From G963665185 sp963665185 (GTDB taxonomy: Bacteria; Desulfobacterota; Desulfovibrionia; Desulfovibrionales; Desulfovibrionaceae), in contig CAXXPO010000022.1 of NCBI GenBank assembly GCA_963665185.2, positions 4,457 through 68,456 of the forward strand: a stretch of DNA of 64,000 bases, read 5' to 3'. The notes beneath the pieces are model-generated. The model was not told where the DNA came from, did no database searches, and was given only the letters and a program-made list of their open reading frames with translations. Numbering within the stretch: position 1 is the first letter of the stretch; every line of letters starts with the position of its first letter. Positions 8,354 to 18,526 of the stretch are shown here, piece after piece. The position numbers and the translations under genes were made by a program.

Positions 8354-9904
8354 TCACCCGGCGCGCATTTCATCAATCAGTGCGTTGAGGTCGTTTGCCA
8401 GCTTGGCCAGTTCGCGTACCGCCTCTTCGGACTGACGGGTGGCGGCGGCCATCTCCTCGGAAATTCCCCTGATGGAATCGGTACTCCGGGTGATCTGCTC
8501 ACTGGTGGCGAACTGCTCTTCCGTGGCCGCGGCAATCTCCTGAACCTGCCCCACGCTGAAGCCCACCATTTCCTCGATACTGTGCAACTGCTCCCCCGCA
8601 AAGGTCGACTTTTCAGTGGATTGCTCCACTGCCTGTTGGGCCAGGAGCATTTCCTGGGCGCTTTGCCGGGCGCTTTCCTGAATGGACTGGATGTTGGACG
8701 CCACATCCTTGGTCGCTTGCGTGGTTTTTTCCGCAAGCTTGCGCACTTCGTCCGCCACCACGGCAAATCCGCGTCCGGCGTCGCCTGCGCGGGCCGCTTC
8801 AATGGCCGCGTTCAAGGCCAGCAGGTTGGTCTGGTCCGCGATGTCGTTGATGACCTCGATGATGCGGCCGATGCCGTCGGCCTTTTCGCCCAGGTTTGCC
8901 ATGGACTGGTTCAGCGCGGTGGTCCGCTCGGATACGCTCAGGATGAGCTGGATGACCTCGTCCACTGCCCTGCGTCCGTCGGAAGCCACTTTGCCGGTCT
9001 GCTCGGCACTGTTTGAGGCCATGGAACTGTTGCGGGCCACTTCCATGACCGTGGCGGTCATCTGTTCCATGGCCGTGGCGACCTCCACGGTCATGCCTCC
9101 CTGGTGCTCCGCACCTCGGGCGGCCTGTTCGATCAGGGCGGAAAGCTGTTCCGTGGCCGAGGCGAGTTGCTGTGAAATCGTGGCGGAACGGTCCGCCATC
9201 TGGGTCATGCGCTTCGTGTTGGCCACCAGCTGTTCTTCCTTCAGCTTGATATTTGTGAAATCCATGACCGTGGAAAATCCCCCGATCAATTCATCGTTGT
9301 AGTTTTTGATGGGCGAACAGCAGATGGAGATATAGCGGGTGTTGCCCTTATCCGTTTTCACCTCGCTTTTGACGAACTGGCGGGTCATCTCTTCGAGTGC
9401 CTTTTCCGTGATGGTTTCTCTGTTTTCATCATGGTAAAAGAATTTCCCCAGCTTCATTCCGTAGTAATCCTCTGGCTTGCCTTCGTACTCCAGCAACTTG
9501 AGCGTGTTTTCATTCATCCATTTCAAACGGCCGTCAGGTTCGGTCAGGAACATGGGGGTCAGGATATTTTCCAGAAAGGATTTGGACAGGCTGCTTTGTT
9601 CCAGCATTTTCTGAAGTGTGGACGAAAGTTCGCGGGCCAGCCGACCCATTTCGTAGGGGATTTCCTCGTCCAGCCGGGCAGTATAGTCGCCGCTGGAAAT
9701 GGAGCGTATGAATCCGCTGATTTTTTGCAGCGGCTGGAAGATGTGATGCACCGTGAACCATGCGGTGGCCGCGACGAACAGCAAGCTGCCCAGGCCAAGA
9801 AGGAGTATGACATTTTTTGAAACAAGATCTTGCTGCAAAAGCACTGCCTGGGCGACGAGCAAGATGGAGATCAGGCCGAATGAGATCAGAAAACGTTGTT
9901 TCAT
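8354..9904 (-). CDS. Methyl-accepting chemotaxis protein with HAMP and PAS domains
   Basis: Chemoreceptor of about 516 residues from ATG 9904 (MKQRFLISFGLISILL). Two transmembrane helices lie close together near residues 5-25 and 30-52, so there is almost no periplasmic domain and sensing is probably intracellular. Next come a HAMP segment (HHIFQPLQKISGFIRSI), a PAS domain (LFLTEPDGRLKWMNENTLK region, near 125-240), and the long signalling coiled coil. The highly conserved tip reads AIEAARAGDAGRGFAVVADE. Methylation-type Gln/Glu pairs flank the tip. The PAS domain could bind a flavin, heme or small ligand; no heme CxxCH is present. An upstream in-frame ATG at 9985 is weaker. Confidence 0.93.
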   Translation of the reverse strand: MKQRFLISFGLISILLVAQAVLLQQDLVSKNVILLLGLGSLLFVAATAWFTVHHIFQPLQKISGFIRSISSGDYTARLDEEIPYEMGRLARELSSTLQKMLEQSSLSKSFLENILTPMFLTEPDGRLKWMNENTLKLLEYEGKPEDYYGMKLGKFFYHDENRETITEKALEEMTRQFVKSEVKTDKGNTRYISICCSPIKNYNDELIGGFSTVMDFTNIKLKEEQLVANTKRMTQMADRSATISQQLASATEQLSALIEQAARGAEHQGGMTVEVATAMEQMTATVMEVARNSSMASNSAEQTGKVASDGRRAVDEVIQLILSVSERTTALNQSMANLGEKADGIGRIIEVINDIADQTNLLALNAAIEAARAGDAGRGFAVVADEVRKLAEKTTQATKDVASNIQSIQESARQSAQEMLLAQQAVEQSTEKSTFAGEQLHSIEEMVGFSVGQVQEIAAATEEQFATSEQITRSTDSIRGISEEMAAATRQSEEAVRELAKLANDLNALIDEMRAG

Positions 9905-10388
9905 ATTGTCTTTTCCTGTTGTTGGGGACCTCGTCCGTTGCAAAAAAAGATATGTCGGTGCATTTCGAAAGCCTGCGCGTCGCAATGGGGGGGGATGTTA
10001 CGGCATTGTTACAGCAAGAAAAAGGCCAAGAAAAAAACGCCGTTAAACCGACATATTGGGATTTGTAGTGACTTTTTTATGCATTCATTGAAATACAAAT
10101 TGACCCAATAACTGCCTGATGTGCCGCGGCGCATGTGCGCAATCCCCGGGAAATCCTTTTGGAGTGGGTATCGGCAATGAAAAATCGGAGAGTCAGGATG
10201 TCCCGTGCAATCTCGGGTTTTGTGTCGTTTTGACTCGTGTTTGCACGAAAGAGAAAATGCGGGACTTGGAAAAAAAAGGAGGGGGTGTCCGTATTTTTCC
10301 GGTGCCTTGTTTTTCATGCCGGTCCCGCGGGCGGAAGATATTTTCCGCCCGCGGGACCGGCATGAAAAGGGGGAGAATGGAACGGCGG
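9905..10388. other. Intergenic spacer with one long hairpin
   Basis: 484 bases between the holB stop and the chemoreceptor start. I see no convincing gene in either direction. The part nearest 9904 must hold the chemoreceptor promoter. The only clear structure is the palindrome at 10311-10368, listed separately. Confidence 0.6.
10311..10368. terminator. 26-bp perfect inverted repeat downstream of holB
   Basis: Two exact 26-base arms (outer ends TTTTCATGCC and GGCATGAAAA) surround a 6-base loop, GATATT. It begins about 20 bases beyond the holB stop, where a transcription terminator is expected. The arms are much longer than a normal intrinsic terminator and there is no clean U-tract on the minus strand beyond the short A/T ends, so it may instead protect RNA ends or act in both directions. 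Confidence 0.7.
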
Positions 10389-11277
10389 CTATTTGCCCTT
10401 TTCAGACAACCAGCCGTTGATGGTCACTCCGAGCCAGTCCAGGGTCAGGGCGGGGTGAGCGCGATAGGCCACGGCCTCCTGCGCGCTGTTCAGGGCCGCG
10501 TCCAGGCGGAGCAGGCCCGAAGGTCCCAGCTGGCGGACCAGTTCGAGAGCCGGGCTTGCCCCGGACGTTTGGGACGCCCCGGAAAGCGCGGCCGCCACAT
10601 CGGACTGCAGCAGGGTGAGGAAGCGTTCGGCTCTGGGCCTGGTGACCATGCCCTTGCCTGCACTGGTGGCGAACCAGCCCCTTCCCGTGCGGCAAAAACC
10701 GTAAAAATCCCGGCTCCAGCCTTTCAGGTCCACGTCGTCTTCGGCCATGCCCGGGGCCGCATCGTCCCTTCCCGGCGCGGGCCAGGGCAGGGTCAGCACG
10801 AAACTGCGCGAGACCAGGGTGGGCAACAGCCGCTCGCGTTGCGGCGCGGTGAGCACGAAGACGTTGCCGGGCAGCGGCTCCTCCATGTTTTTGAGCAGGG
10901 AATTGGCCGCCTCGGTTGTCAGCTCCTGGGCTTCGGCCAGAACGATCACCCGGCAGCCGCTGCCGCGCGGCGGTTCACCCATGACGCGGCGGACCTCGCG
11001 CACATCGTCTATCTTGATGCTGCCTTCCCGCCCATCCAGAACGAACAGATCCCTGAAGGCGTCCGACCCTATCTGCACACACGGGGCGCAGGCCATGCAG
11101 GGCTTCGTATCCGCCGTGCAATTGAGAAGCCTGGCCCAGTGCAGTGCAGCCTGGTGCCTCTCCCGGCTGCTGCCGCCTTCCAGCAGCAGCGAACGGGGAG
11201 GTTGCGCCCGGAGGCGTTCAAGATATCCGCGGACCCCGCTGGAACGGACCGGTATCGGGAAAGTGGTCGTTGCTCAT
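10389..11277 (-). CDS. holB: DNA polymerase III delta' subunit-like, one apparent frameshift
   Basis: Clamp-loader delta' subunit. The start ATG 11277 (MSNDHFPDTGPFQR) follows purA by 63 bases on the same strand. The reading frame breaks at the C4 run 11234-11237; removing one base joins it to VRGYLERLRAQPP and then SLLLEGGSSRERHQAALHWA, a degenerate nucleotide-binding loop as expected for the non-ATPase delta' subunit. Later features are KIDDVREVRRVM, LTTEAANSLLKNMEEPLPG (the conserved sensor region) and a C-terminal helical domain. The usual zinc-binding cysteines are represented by NCTADTKPCMACAPC. Restored length is about 295 residues. The frameshift is probably a sequence error because both halves are conserved. 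Confidence 0.85.
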
Positions 11278-11340
11278 GAAGGTCTTGCGTCCAGTTGAGG
11301 CCGAAGGTCGTTTCGGAGCTGCATACCCACGCGACGGCTG

Positions 11341-12618
11341 TTAGCGCATGATGGTCTGTTCCCTGCCGGGACCCACGGAAACGATGCTTACGGGTACGCC
11401 CAGCAACTCTTCCACGCGGGCGATGTATTTTTGGGCATTGACGGGAAGTTTCTCGTACGAGGTCACGCCGCTGATGTCCTCCTGCCAGCCGGGCAGGGTC
11501 TCGTATATTGCCTGCACCAAGGCAAGGCCGTTCTGGTCCTGGGGGGGGTAGTCGATGCGTTGGTTTTTATACTCGTAGCCTACGCAGATTTTCAATTCGT
11601 CCAGGCCGCCCAGCACGTCGAGCTTGGTCATGGCGATGCCTGTGGGCGAGTTCAGACGCACGGACTCGCGCATGACCACCAGGTCGAGCCAGCCGCAACG
11701 CCGTTTGCGTCCCGTTGTCGCGCCGAACTCCGCGCCCTTGGTACCCAGATGGTCGCCAACGGCGTCGTCCAGTTCGGTCGGAAAAGGCCCTGCGCCCACG
11801 CGGGTGGTGTAGGCCTTGACCACGGCCACCACGTTCTCGATGCGGGCCGGGCCGCATCCGGCACCGGCGGCGGCATTGCCCGCCACGGTGGAGGAGGAGG
11901 TCACGAACGGGTAGGTTCCGTGGTCGATGTCCAGATGGGTTCCCTGCGCGCCCTCGAAAAGCACGGATTTGCCCTGGTCTCCGAAGGCCTGGATGGCGGC
12001 GGGCACGTCGCCGATGTATTCGGCAACGCGGCGGACAAAGGGAAGGATCTGTTCGAAGATCAGGTCTGCTTCCAACTGCTCGGCACCGTACATGGCGAAC
12101 AGGGCGTTCTTTTCCGGCAGGGCGGCTTCGATCTTCCGGCGCAGCAGGGGTTCGTCCAGGAAGTCCCCGGCGCGGATGCCGATGCGGGCCATCTTGTCTT
12201 CGTAGCAGGGACCGATGCCCCGGCCTGTGGTTCCGATCTTGCTGCCCTTGGTCTTGGACGTTTCGCGGGCGGCATCCAGGATCTTGTGGTACGGCATGAT
12301 AATGTGCGTGCGCAGGCTGACCATCAGGCGGTCCGGTCCCACCGGCACGCCCTGCTGGCTGAGGGTGTCGATTTCCTTGCAGAAAACCTCGGGGTCCAGA
12401 ACCACGCCATTGCCTATCATGCAGGTCTTGCCCTGATGCAGCACGCCGGAAGGGATAAGGTGCAGAACGACCTTTTTGCCTTCCACCACCAAGGTGTGGC
12501 CGGCATTGTTGCCACCCTGGAACCGGACAATGCCATCGGCGCCTTCGGTCAGCAGGTCGACGAGCTTGCCCTTGCCCTCGTCGCCCCATTGCGCGCCAAT
12601 GATTACAGTGTTGGCCAT
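11341..12618 (-). CDS. purA: Adenylosuccinate synthetase
   Basis: First committed step of AMP synthesis from IMP: IMP + aspartate + GTP gives adenylosuccinate, in the cytoplasm. 425 residues, the normal length. The GTP-binding P-loop variant IIGAQWGDEGKGKLVD is at residues 5-20. Further signatures are FQGGNNAGHT, GTTGRGIGPCYEDK and the base-binding loop PTELDDAVGDHLGTKGAEFG. It is complete with no frameshift. The start follows the 150-base spacer shared with the divergent lytic transglycosylase gene, so promoters for both should lie at 12619-12774. holB follows on the same strand, probably as a two-gene operon. With the AICAR transformylase at 14.7 kb it gives this stretch a purine theme. Confidence 0.97.
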   Translation of the reverse strand: MANTVIIGAQWGDEGKGKLVDLLTEGADGIVRFQGGNNAGHTLVVEGKKVVLHLIPSGVLHQGKTCMIGNGVVLDPEVFCKEIDTLSQQGVPVGPDRLMVSLRTHIIMPYHKILDAARETSKTKGSKIGTTGRGIGPCYEDKMARIGIRAGDFLDEPLLRRKIEAALPEKNALFAMYGAEQLEADLIFEQILPFVRRVAEYIGDVPAAIQAFGDQGKSVLFEGAQGTHLDIDHGTYPFVTSSSTVAGNAAAGAGCGPARIENVVAVVKAYTTRVGAGPFPTELDDAVGDHLGTKGAEFGATTGRKRRCGWLDLVVMRESVRLNSPTGIAMTKLDVLGGLDELKICVGYEYKNQRIDYPPQDQNGLALVQAIYETLPGWQEDISGVTSYEKLPVNAQKYIARVEELLGVPVSIVSVGPGREQTIMR

Positions 12619-12774
12619 GAGTTGATCTCCTTCACAAAAACATTACGGAAGCAGGCTGAAAAATTCAGGCCCACACGTTTTTCACGATACTCGCAAGCTA
12701 TAGGCGATAAAAGCAAGCTGGCGTACTTGTCAACGATCCTGTAGCATGAAGATTCGGAAACGGAAAAATACATC

Positions 12775-14223
12775 ATGGAGCAGACTCTGCGAAAAGGCCC
12801 GCCCGCCTGGGGCAACCGGGCCATTCTTCTTGCCCTGGCATTGGTGGAAGTATTTCTGCTGCTGCACATGGAGCACGCACGCCGCCAGGAAGAGGCGCGT
12901 ACCGTCCGTATTGCCACGGCCTCCACGGAAGCCGTGCGCAGCCGTCTTTCCCCGTACGGACCGGGCTTCGAACTGGAGCTGGTCCGCACCTTTGCCAGAA
13001 ACTACGGTCTCAAGGTCAAATGGCTGCCGCTGCAATCCTGGGAAGAGGGGTGGGACATGCTGCGCCGCGAAAAAGCGGACATCCTCATCGGGCCGGGGCT
13101 TGTTCCGCCCGAGGATCCGCCCATCAAAGACCTTGTCTCGGGTCCCAGCTATGGCGCGTCCAGCCCTGTTGTTCTGCATCACAAACGCAAATTCGGCATC
13201 GACGACCTGAGCACCCTCTGCAATCGTCCCATACTGGTGCAGAACATCCCGCAATTTCCCGCCATGCTGCGGGATGTTTCTGAAGACGCGGCCTGCGAAC
13301 CCTCGGCAGCGGTTTCCGGCAGCCTGAAGATGCCTCCGTTCCTGCACCGGATAGAGGAGCTGGAAGCCCGCTTCGGACTGGCCGACGAACGGCTGTTTTC
13401 CCTGTGGCACCCGTTTTCTCCCTCCATCCGGATTTCCAGCCGTCTGGAGGACAAGATTTTCCGGCGCTGGTATTGGCGTACCGACACGCGAAAGAAATTG
13501 CCCCTTATCCTCGATGTTTTTTGGGCCGACCAGGGGCGCGGCCTGAGCGCGGAGCTTGGTGCCCTGTATTTCGGTTTTTTTCCAAACCGGACGGATTTCT
13601 ACGAGCTGTACCAATTGCGCGAAGCCATGCGGACCCTGTTGCCGCAGTATGCCGAATCCATCATCAAGGCTGCCCAGGATAACGCCCTGGACCCCTTGTT
13701 TCTGACCGCGGTCATCTACCAGGAATCCCGGTTTGACCCTTACGCCCGCAGCAGGACCGGAGTGCGCGGCCTTATGCAGATAAGCTCCGCCACGGCGGAA
13801 CATCTGGAGATTCAGGACCGTCTGGACCCTCTCCAGAGTCTGTACGGAGGAGCCGGCTATCTGCGCGACCTGTATGATCGCCTGGATGGTTTCGACCTCC
13901 CGGTCTGGGACCGCTGGTTCGCGACCCTGGCCGCCTACAACCAGGGCATGGCCCATACCCGCGACGCCATCCGGCTGGCCCAAAGCCAGGGACTGGACCC
14001 CACGCGCTGGCGCAACATCCGCAAGGCGTTCAAGCAGTTGTCCTGGGAACGTTATTACAGCAAGGCCGAACACGGATACACGCGCGGCTACGAGGCCGCA
14101 AAATATGTGCGCAACATCCGTTATTTTTATTATGTGCTGAAGGGGCTAGCCGTCCTCTCGCCGGACGAATTTGAGGACCTTGCCGCTCTTGGCAGGAGTG
14201 TTCCGGCTGGTTGGCCGCGGTGA
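12775..14223 (+). CDS. MltF-like membrane-bound lytic transglycosylase
   Basis: Cleaves peptidoglycan glycan strands in the periplasm. 482 residues: one N-terminal hydrophobic segment (AILLALALVEVFLLLHM, about 17-33) as signal/anchor, a solute-binding-protein-like domain (about 45-270, opening VRIATASTEAVRSR), then an SLT transglycosylase domain (about 300-450). The catalytic Glu is in AVIYQESRFDPYARS, followed by GVRGLMQISSATAEHL and TLAAYNQGMAHTRDAI. This SBP + SLT order is the MltF architecture, in which the N-terminal domain binds muropeptides and controls activity. It has no lipobox cysteine, so the anchor is the helix. Its 3' end overlaps the convergent gene at 14146 by 78 bases. Confidence 0.9.
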   Translation: MEQTLRKGPPAWGNRAILLALALVEVFLLLHMEHARRQEEARTVRIATASTEAVRSRLSPYGPGFELELVRTFARNYGLKVKWLPLQSWEEGWDMLRREKADILIGPGLVPPEDPPIKDLVSGPSYGASSPVVLHHKRKFGIDDLSTLCNRPILVQNIPQFPAMLRDVSEDAACEPSAAVSGSLKMPPFLHRIEELEARFGLADERLFSLWHPFSPSIRISSRLEDKIFRRWYWRTDTRKKLPLILDVFWADQGRGLSAELGALYFGFFPNRTDFYELYQLREAMRTLLPQYAESIIKAAQDNALDPLFLTAVIYQESRFDPYARSRTGVRGLMQISSATAEHLEIQDRLDPLQSLYGGAGYLRDLYDRLDGFDLPVWDRWFATLAAYNQGMAHTRDAIRLAQSQGLDPTRWRNIRKAFKQLSWERYYSKAEHGYTRGYEAAKYVRNIRYFYYVLKGLAVLSPDEFEDLAALGRSVPAGWPR

Positions 14224-14517
14224 TTCCAGAGAGGGTTTCGGAAGGGGCTCGGCAGATGGAGCAAGAGGGATGCCGGATGGCGGAACCCCGGCTCCGCTTT
14301 TTACGCCCGGTTCCCTGGACTGTGCCCAATGGTGGTTGAACAACTGGTTTTTGTAGCGCATGCCCTGGATCATACTGAGTATGAGCACGGCCTCCTCCCA
14401 ACGCTCCGAGGGTTCGAAGCGGGCCACGATTTCGGCATACTTCTCCCAGAGCGAGGCCAATGAAGCCTCGTCCAACGCATTGATTTGCTTGGCGACTTTT
14501 TTAAGAATTCGTTCCAA
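14146..14517 (-). CDS. Conserved-looking small protein of unknown function
   Basis: About 123 residues. A TTG start at 14517 is chosen because AAGGAG lies 7 bases upstream; longer frames on this strand extend upstream but lack a site. The first 70 residues look helical (LERILKKVAKQINALDEAS, WEKYAEIVARFEPSERWEEA), with charged coiled-coil-like spacing. The C-terminal half is proline/serine-rich and probably disordered, ending in a basic tail. The 3' end overlaps the convergent transglycosylase gene by 78 bases. I recognise no family; the ribosome binding site and the compact helical start are the main support. Confidence 0.6.
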   Translation of the reverse strand: MERILKKVAKQINALDEASLASLWEKYAEIVARFEPSERWEEAVLILSMIQGMRYKNQLFNHHWAQSREPGVKSGAGVPPSGIPLAPSAEPLPKPSLESPRPTSRNTPAKSGKVLKFVRREDG

Positions 14518-14732
14518 ATCCGTTCTCCTTACACGCGGGTTGTTATCAGAATTCAAATGGCGAGCCAAATGGTAATCGCGTGACGCACCTTGTTTTCCGG
14601 GATGGCGCGGAAGAACTCCCCGCACGGCTCCATTTGCCGCTGCGAAGCGGCTGTGATACTCAGCCTTTTTACGCTGGCATATTCGCGGCGACGCGCCGTC
14701 AAACGCCGTCCCGAACATACAGGAGGCTTCCC

Positions 14733-16007
14733 ATGAGCGATCTGAAAGCAATGTACAAGACCATACAGCAGGACCCGTTTCCCCAGGAGATGACCATCAC
14801 CCTCGGTGCGACCAGGATGGTCTTCGCCAAGCGCACCTGGACCCTGGAAGGCGAGGAAAGGGGCCTGCGTTACGGGGAAAACCCGGACCAGCCCGCCGCC
14901 CTGTACGAACTGCGCGACGGACAATTGGAGCTGGACGGCGTGGCCTTTCGCGGACCGGGCAAGGGCCTTGTCTCCAGCCTGACAGAGGAGCACATGCTCC
15001 AGGCGGGCAAGCATCCGGGCAAGATCAACCTGACCGACGTGGACAACGGCCTGAACATGCTCCAATATCTGGCGGCCAAACCCGCCGCGGTCATCCTCAA
15101 GCACAACAATCCCTCGGGCGCGGCATGGTCCGCCGAAAGCCTGTCAGACGCCTTTGCCAAGGCGTTCGCCTCGGACCGCATCGCCGCCTTCGGCGGAACC
15201 ATCGTTGTCAACCGTACTCTGGATGCGGCCACGGCGGAGCAGATCAACTCCGCCTATTTCGAGGTGGTGGCCGCTCCGGAATTTGAACCGGCCGCCCTGG
15301 ACATCCTCAGGTCCAAGAAAAACCTGCGCATCCTGCAGATTCCGGGCATCAACGGGCTGGCCGATCTGGCCGGGGAACCGTTCCTGGAGTTCAAATCGCT
15401 CATCGACGGCGGCCAGATTCTGCAATTTTCCTTCCGCAACCGCATTCTGAGCGAGGACGACTTTCTGCCCGCCCAGGCGGAAAAGGACGGCGTGACCCTT
15501 TCGGCGCGCGGCCCCAACCCCAGGGAAGCCGACGACCTGCTCTTTGCCTGGGCCGTGGAAGCGGGCGTGACCTCCAACTCGGTCATCTTCGTGCGCGACG
15601 GTGCCACCGTGGCCATTGGCACGGGCGAGCAGGACCGCGTGGGCTGCGTGCAGATCACCATCGGCAAGGCCTACACCAAATACGCCGACGGCCTGTGCTT
15701 CAAGGAGCAGGGCTGCTCCCTGTACGAACTCAAGCTCAAGGCCGGTTCGGACGCGGCGGCCGCCAAGGCCCTGGCCGACATCGAGCGCCGTACGGCCGAA
15801 GCCAAGGGCGGACTGGCCGGAACCGTGCTGGTATCGGACGGTTTCTTCCCTTTCCGCGACGGGGTGGACCTGGCCGTGGAGCAGGGCGTCACGGCCATTG
15901 CCCAGCCGGGCGGCTCCATCCGCGACATCGAAATCATCGGCGCGGTCAACGAGGCCCGACCCCAGGTGGCCATGGTCTTCACGGGCCAGCGGTCCTTCAA
16001 ACACTAG
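14733..16007 (+). CDS. purH: AICAR formyltransferase (stand-alone PurH transformylase)
   Basis: Transfers a formyl group from 10-formyl-tetrahydrofolate to AICAR, the penultimate step to IMP. 424 residues from ATG 14733, with AGGAGG 7 bases upstream; a longer open frame back to 14580 has no site. The active-site motif LKHNNPSGAAW carries the Lys-His pair of AICAR transformylase. Other matches are RYGENPDQPAALYEL, DRIAAFGGTIVVNR, SDGFFPFRDGVDLA and the C-terminal AIAQPGGSIRD. The N-terminal IMP cyclohydrolase (MGS-like) domain of the usual bifunctional PurH is missing, so cyclohydrolase must be encoded elsewhere. Some pipelines therefore label it simply phosphoribosylaminoimidazolecarboxamide formyltransferase. 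Confidence 0.93.
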   Translation: MSDLKAMYKTIQQDPFPQEMTITLGATRMVFAKRTWTLEGEERGLRYGENPDQPAALYELRDGQLELDGVAFRGPGKGLVSSLTEEHMLQAGKHPGKINLTDVDNGLNMLQYLAAKPAAVILKHNNPSGAAWSAESLSDAFAKAFASDRIAAFGGTIVVNRTLDAATAEQINSAYFEVVAAPEFEPAALDILRSKKNLRILQIPGINGLADLAGEPFLEFKSLIDGGQILQFSFRNRILSEDDFLPAQAEKDGVTLSARGPNPREADDLLFAWAVEAGVTSNSVIFVRDGATVAIGTGEQDRVGCVQITIGKAYTKYADGLCFKEQGCSLYELKLKAGSDAAAAKALADIERRTAEAKGGLAGTVLVSDGFFPFRDGVDLAVEQGVTAIAQPGGSIRDIEIIGAVNEARPQVAMVFTGQRSFKH

Positions 16008-16172
16008 TTTGCCGTGTCCGCCCGGAGCGGCGTGAGCGAGCCGAAAACCTTTTTTTCGGGATCGCGACCCTCCGCACAGCACGATTGCATTGTGTGGACG
16101 TCTCATTGGTCGGGCAGGCATTCGTAAGGCGGGCGCAACGTGTTGGCGCGTCCATTTCAACTGAACAGAACT

Positions 16173-16220
16173 CGACCGGGCCAGCCTGAATTTTAGGCAG
16201 GCTCCGACCCGGTCGTTTTT
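16173..16220 (+). terminator. Intrinsic terminator after the AICAR transformylase gene
   Basis: A two-part stem, CGACCGGG with CCCGGTCG and inner AGCCTG with CAGGCT, is followed by a run of five T. It lies 165 bases after the stop and just before the RNB gene. Confidence 0.9.
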
Positions 16221-16256
16221 CCTTTCGACTTCACATTGCGACCATCGGCAGGATTC

Positions 16257-18303
16257 ATGAGCGCCAATCCGATAATTCGTCACCCCGGCCCCGGCTGTGT
16301 GGTGGAATTCATGCAGGGCAATGCCCCCACCCTGGCCTGGGTGCTGGAGGAACAATCCGGCAAACTCAGACTGTACACCCTGAACAAGCGGGAAACCAAG
16401 CTGCCCGCGGTCCGGCTTCTGCCCTGGTCCGGACCTGCCCTTGTCCCGGACGTGTCCAGGGGCGACATCGACGCCGAGCTGCAACGCCGCCATGAAGCGC
16501 GCCAAGCCATTGAAACCTCCCTGGACGTGGTGGAATTGTGGGACATGGTCCAGGGCGAAGTCCCGGCGGCCCCGGCCCAGTGGTTTGCGGAAATGGTTTT
16601 TCAGGATCCGGACGTCGATCAGGTGGCTGCCATGGGACGGGCGCTGCTGGCCTGCAAGTCCCACTACAAGTTTCAGCCTCCCGAATTCGTCATTCTGGAC
16701 CCCGAGACCGTGGAGCGCAAACAGACCGAGCAGGAGCGGGAACGCATCCGGCAGCAACTGATCTCTTCGGGGCGCGATTTTCTGCGTGCGGTCTGGGACG
16801 GCAAATCCCCTCAGCAGCCCGATCCGGAAACAGCGGCCAACCTCAAGGAACTTCTCCTGACCTTGATCGCCGACCCGGAGTGCGCCGAGGCAGGCCCGGT
16901 CTGGCGCGAACTGCGCAAGGGATTTCCCGACACGCCCCACCTGCCGTTGCTTCTGGCGCAGAAATGGGGCGCGGTTCCCGATCATTACAATTTCCATCTG
17001 GACCAGGCCGGCTACAGGCGCGGCAACGACTGGAGCGCGATCCATGCCGATGAAATCGCGCAGCAACTCCGGGCCGTGGAAGCTCTCGGAGCCCCCCAGG
17101 CCACCGGCTTTGTGAGCATCGACTCGGCCAGCACCCGCGACATCGACGACGCTTTCCACCTGGAAGCGCATTCCCAGGGCGGCTTCCGGCTGCGTCTGGC
17201 ACTGGCCAATCCTGCCTTTGCCTGGGATTTCGGCGGTCCGCTGGACAAGGACGTGTTCGACCGCGCCACCAGCATCTATCTGCCCGAAGGCTCCCTGCAT
17301 ATGATGCCGGAGGAACTGGGCATCAACGGCTACAGCCTGTTGCAGGAAACAGTGCGCCCCGGCATGGTGCTGGACTTTCATCTGGATGAAAAGGGCCGCA
17401 TGCAGGACTGCGCCATCAGCCTGCAGGCTGTCCGCGTGGAACAGAACATCACCTACGAGCAGGCCGAGGAGGCCATAGAAGGCGAAAGCAGTCCGCAATG
17501 GGGGGCAATGGTTGTCATGGCTGCCCAGGTGGGCGAACTTCTGCGCCAGGCGCGCATCGAACGCGGAGCCGTGGTCATCGACAGGCCAGACCCGGAAGTG
17601 ATCCTGCATGAGGACGGCGGCGCCACCCGCGTGGAAGTGGTCATGAAACCGGCCACGCCCAAGGCCCAGGTGCTTGTCAGTGAAATGATGATTCTGGCCA
17701 ACGAGGCCGTTTCCATCTGGGCTACGGAGCGCGGCCTGGGGCTGTACCACCGCACTCAGGATTTCACCCTGCCCAAGGAATACGCCGGACTGTGGACCGA
17801 CCCGCACGAGATATTTTCCATTGTGAAGCAGTTCGGCCCTTCGCTTCTGGAAGTCGAACCGCGTCCGCACCGGGGCCTCGGGCTGCAATCCTATGCGCCT
17901 TCCACCTCGCCCCTGCGCCGCTACCCCGATCTTGTCAACTGCGCCCAGATAGGCCATTTCCTGGCCCACGGCCACGCCAAATGGACAAAGGACGAGATGG
18001 AGGCCATGCGTCCCCGGGCTGGTGGCCCGGCTGGAAGCCGCCGGACAGGTGCAGCGCTTCCGCCCGCGCTACTGGAAGCTGGAATACTGCCGCCAGACGC
18101 GCAAAACCCTGCGCGAGGCCGTGGCCGTGGACGATTGCGGCAATTTCATCACCCTGGCCATTCCCGAGTTGCAGATATTTGTTCGGGCGGACAAGAAACT
18201 CACGGGCGACAAGTGTCATCCGGGCATGTTGTTCATGGTCAGTTTTGGTCGGGTCGATCCCCTGATGAACGAAATTCAGGTGGCCGAGGTACTGGAAGCC
18301 TGA
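16257..18303 (+). CDS. RNB-domain (RNase II/R family) exoribonuclease, one apparent frameshift
   Basis: 3'-5' exoribonuclease. ATG 16257 starts MSANPIIRHPGPGCVVEF. The RNB catalytic signature is near residue 288: GFVSIDSASTRDIDDAFHLE, with the metal-binding aspartates present. Later RNB landmarks are FDRATSIYLPEGSLHMMPEE, then YAPSTSPLRRYPDLVN. The frame breaks in the C4 run 18012-18015; dropping one C joins MRPGLVARLEAAGQVQ to a C-terminal S1-like tail ending QVAEVLEA at 18303. Restored length is about 681 residues. The N-terminal region lacks an obvious cold-shock domain and is instead an alpha/beta segment, as in RNase II-like proteins of this group. The break is probably a sequence error. 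Confidence 0.88.
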
Positions 18304-18333
18304 TCCGCTGTTTTCCTTTGCATTTGAAAGCAA

Positions 18334-18380
18334 AAAAGCCCGACGTGTCTTCCTGTGGAGGAAAGAAACGCCGGGCTTTT
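18334..18380 (+). terminator. Hairpin terminator after the RNB gene
   Basis: AAAGCCCG pairs with CGGGCTTTT across a short imperfect loop, with A and T runs on either side. It could stop transcripts from both directions. Confidence 0.8.
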
Positions 18381-18526
18381 CAGACTGCCGACAAAGGCCT
18401 GATAGTTGCGTTGCCTTGAAAAAATCAAACCCTCGCGCATCAAAAAATACGCGTTGTTTTTGAATTTTTCTCGCGCCTTGCTCTCAGGCCGTTTGCAACG
18501 GCCTGCCGGATTGCACGTTCTGCTGG

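Noticed and set aside
15144..17975. 943-codon open frame antisense to the AICAR transformylase and RNB genes
   Set aside because: Crosses two unrelated genes and a strong terminator; no recognisable domain.
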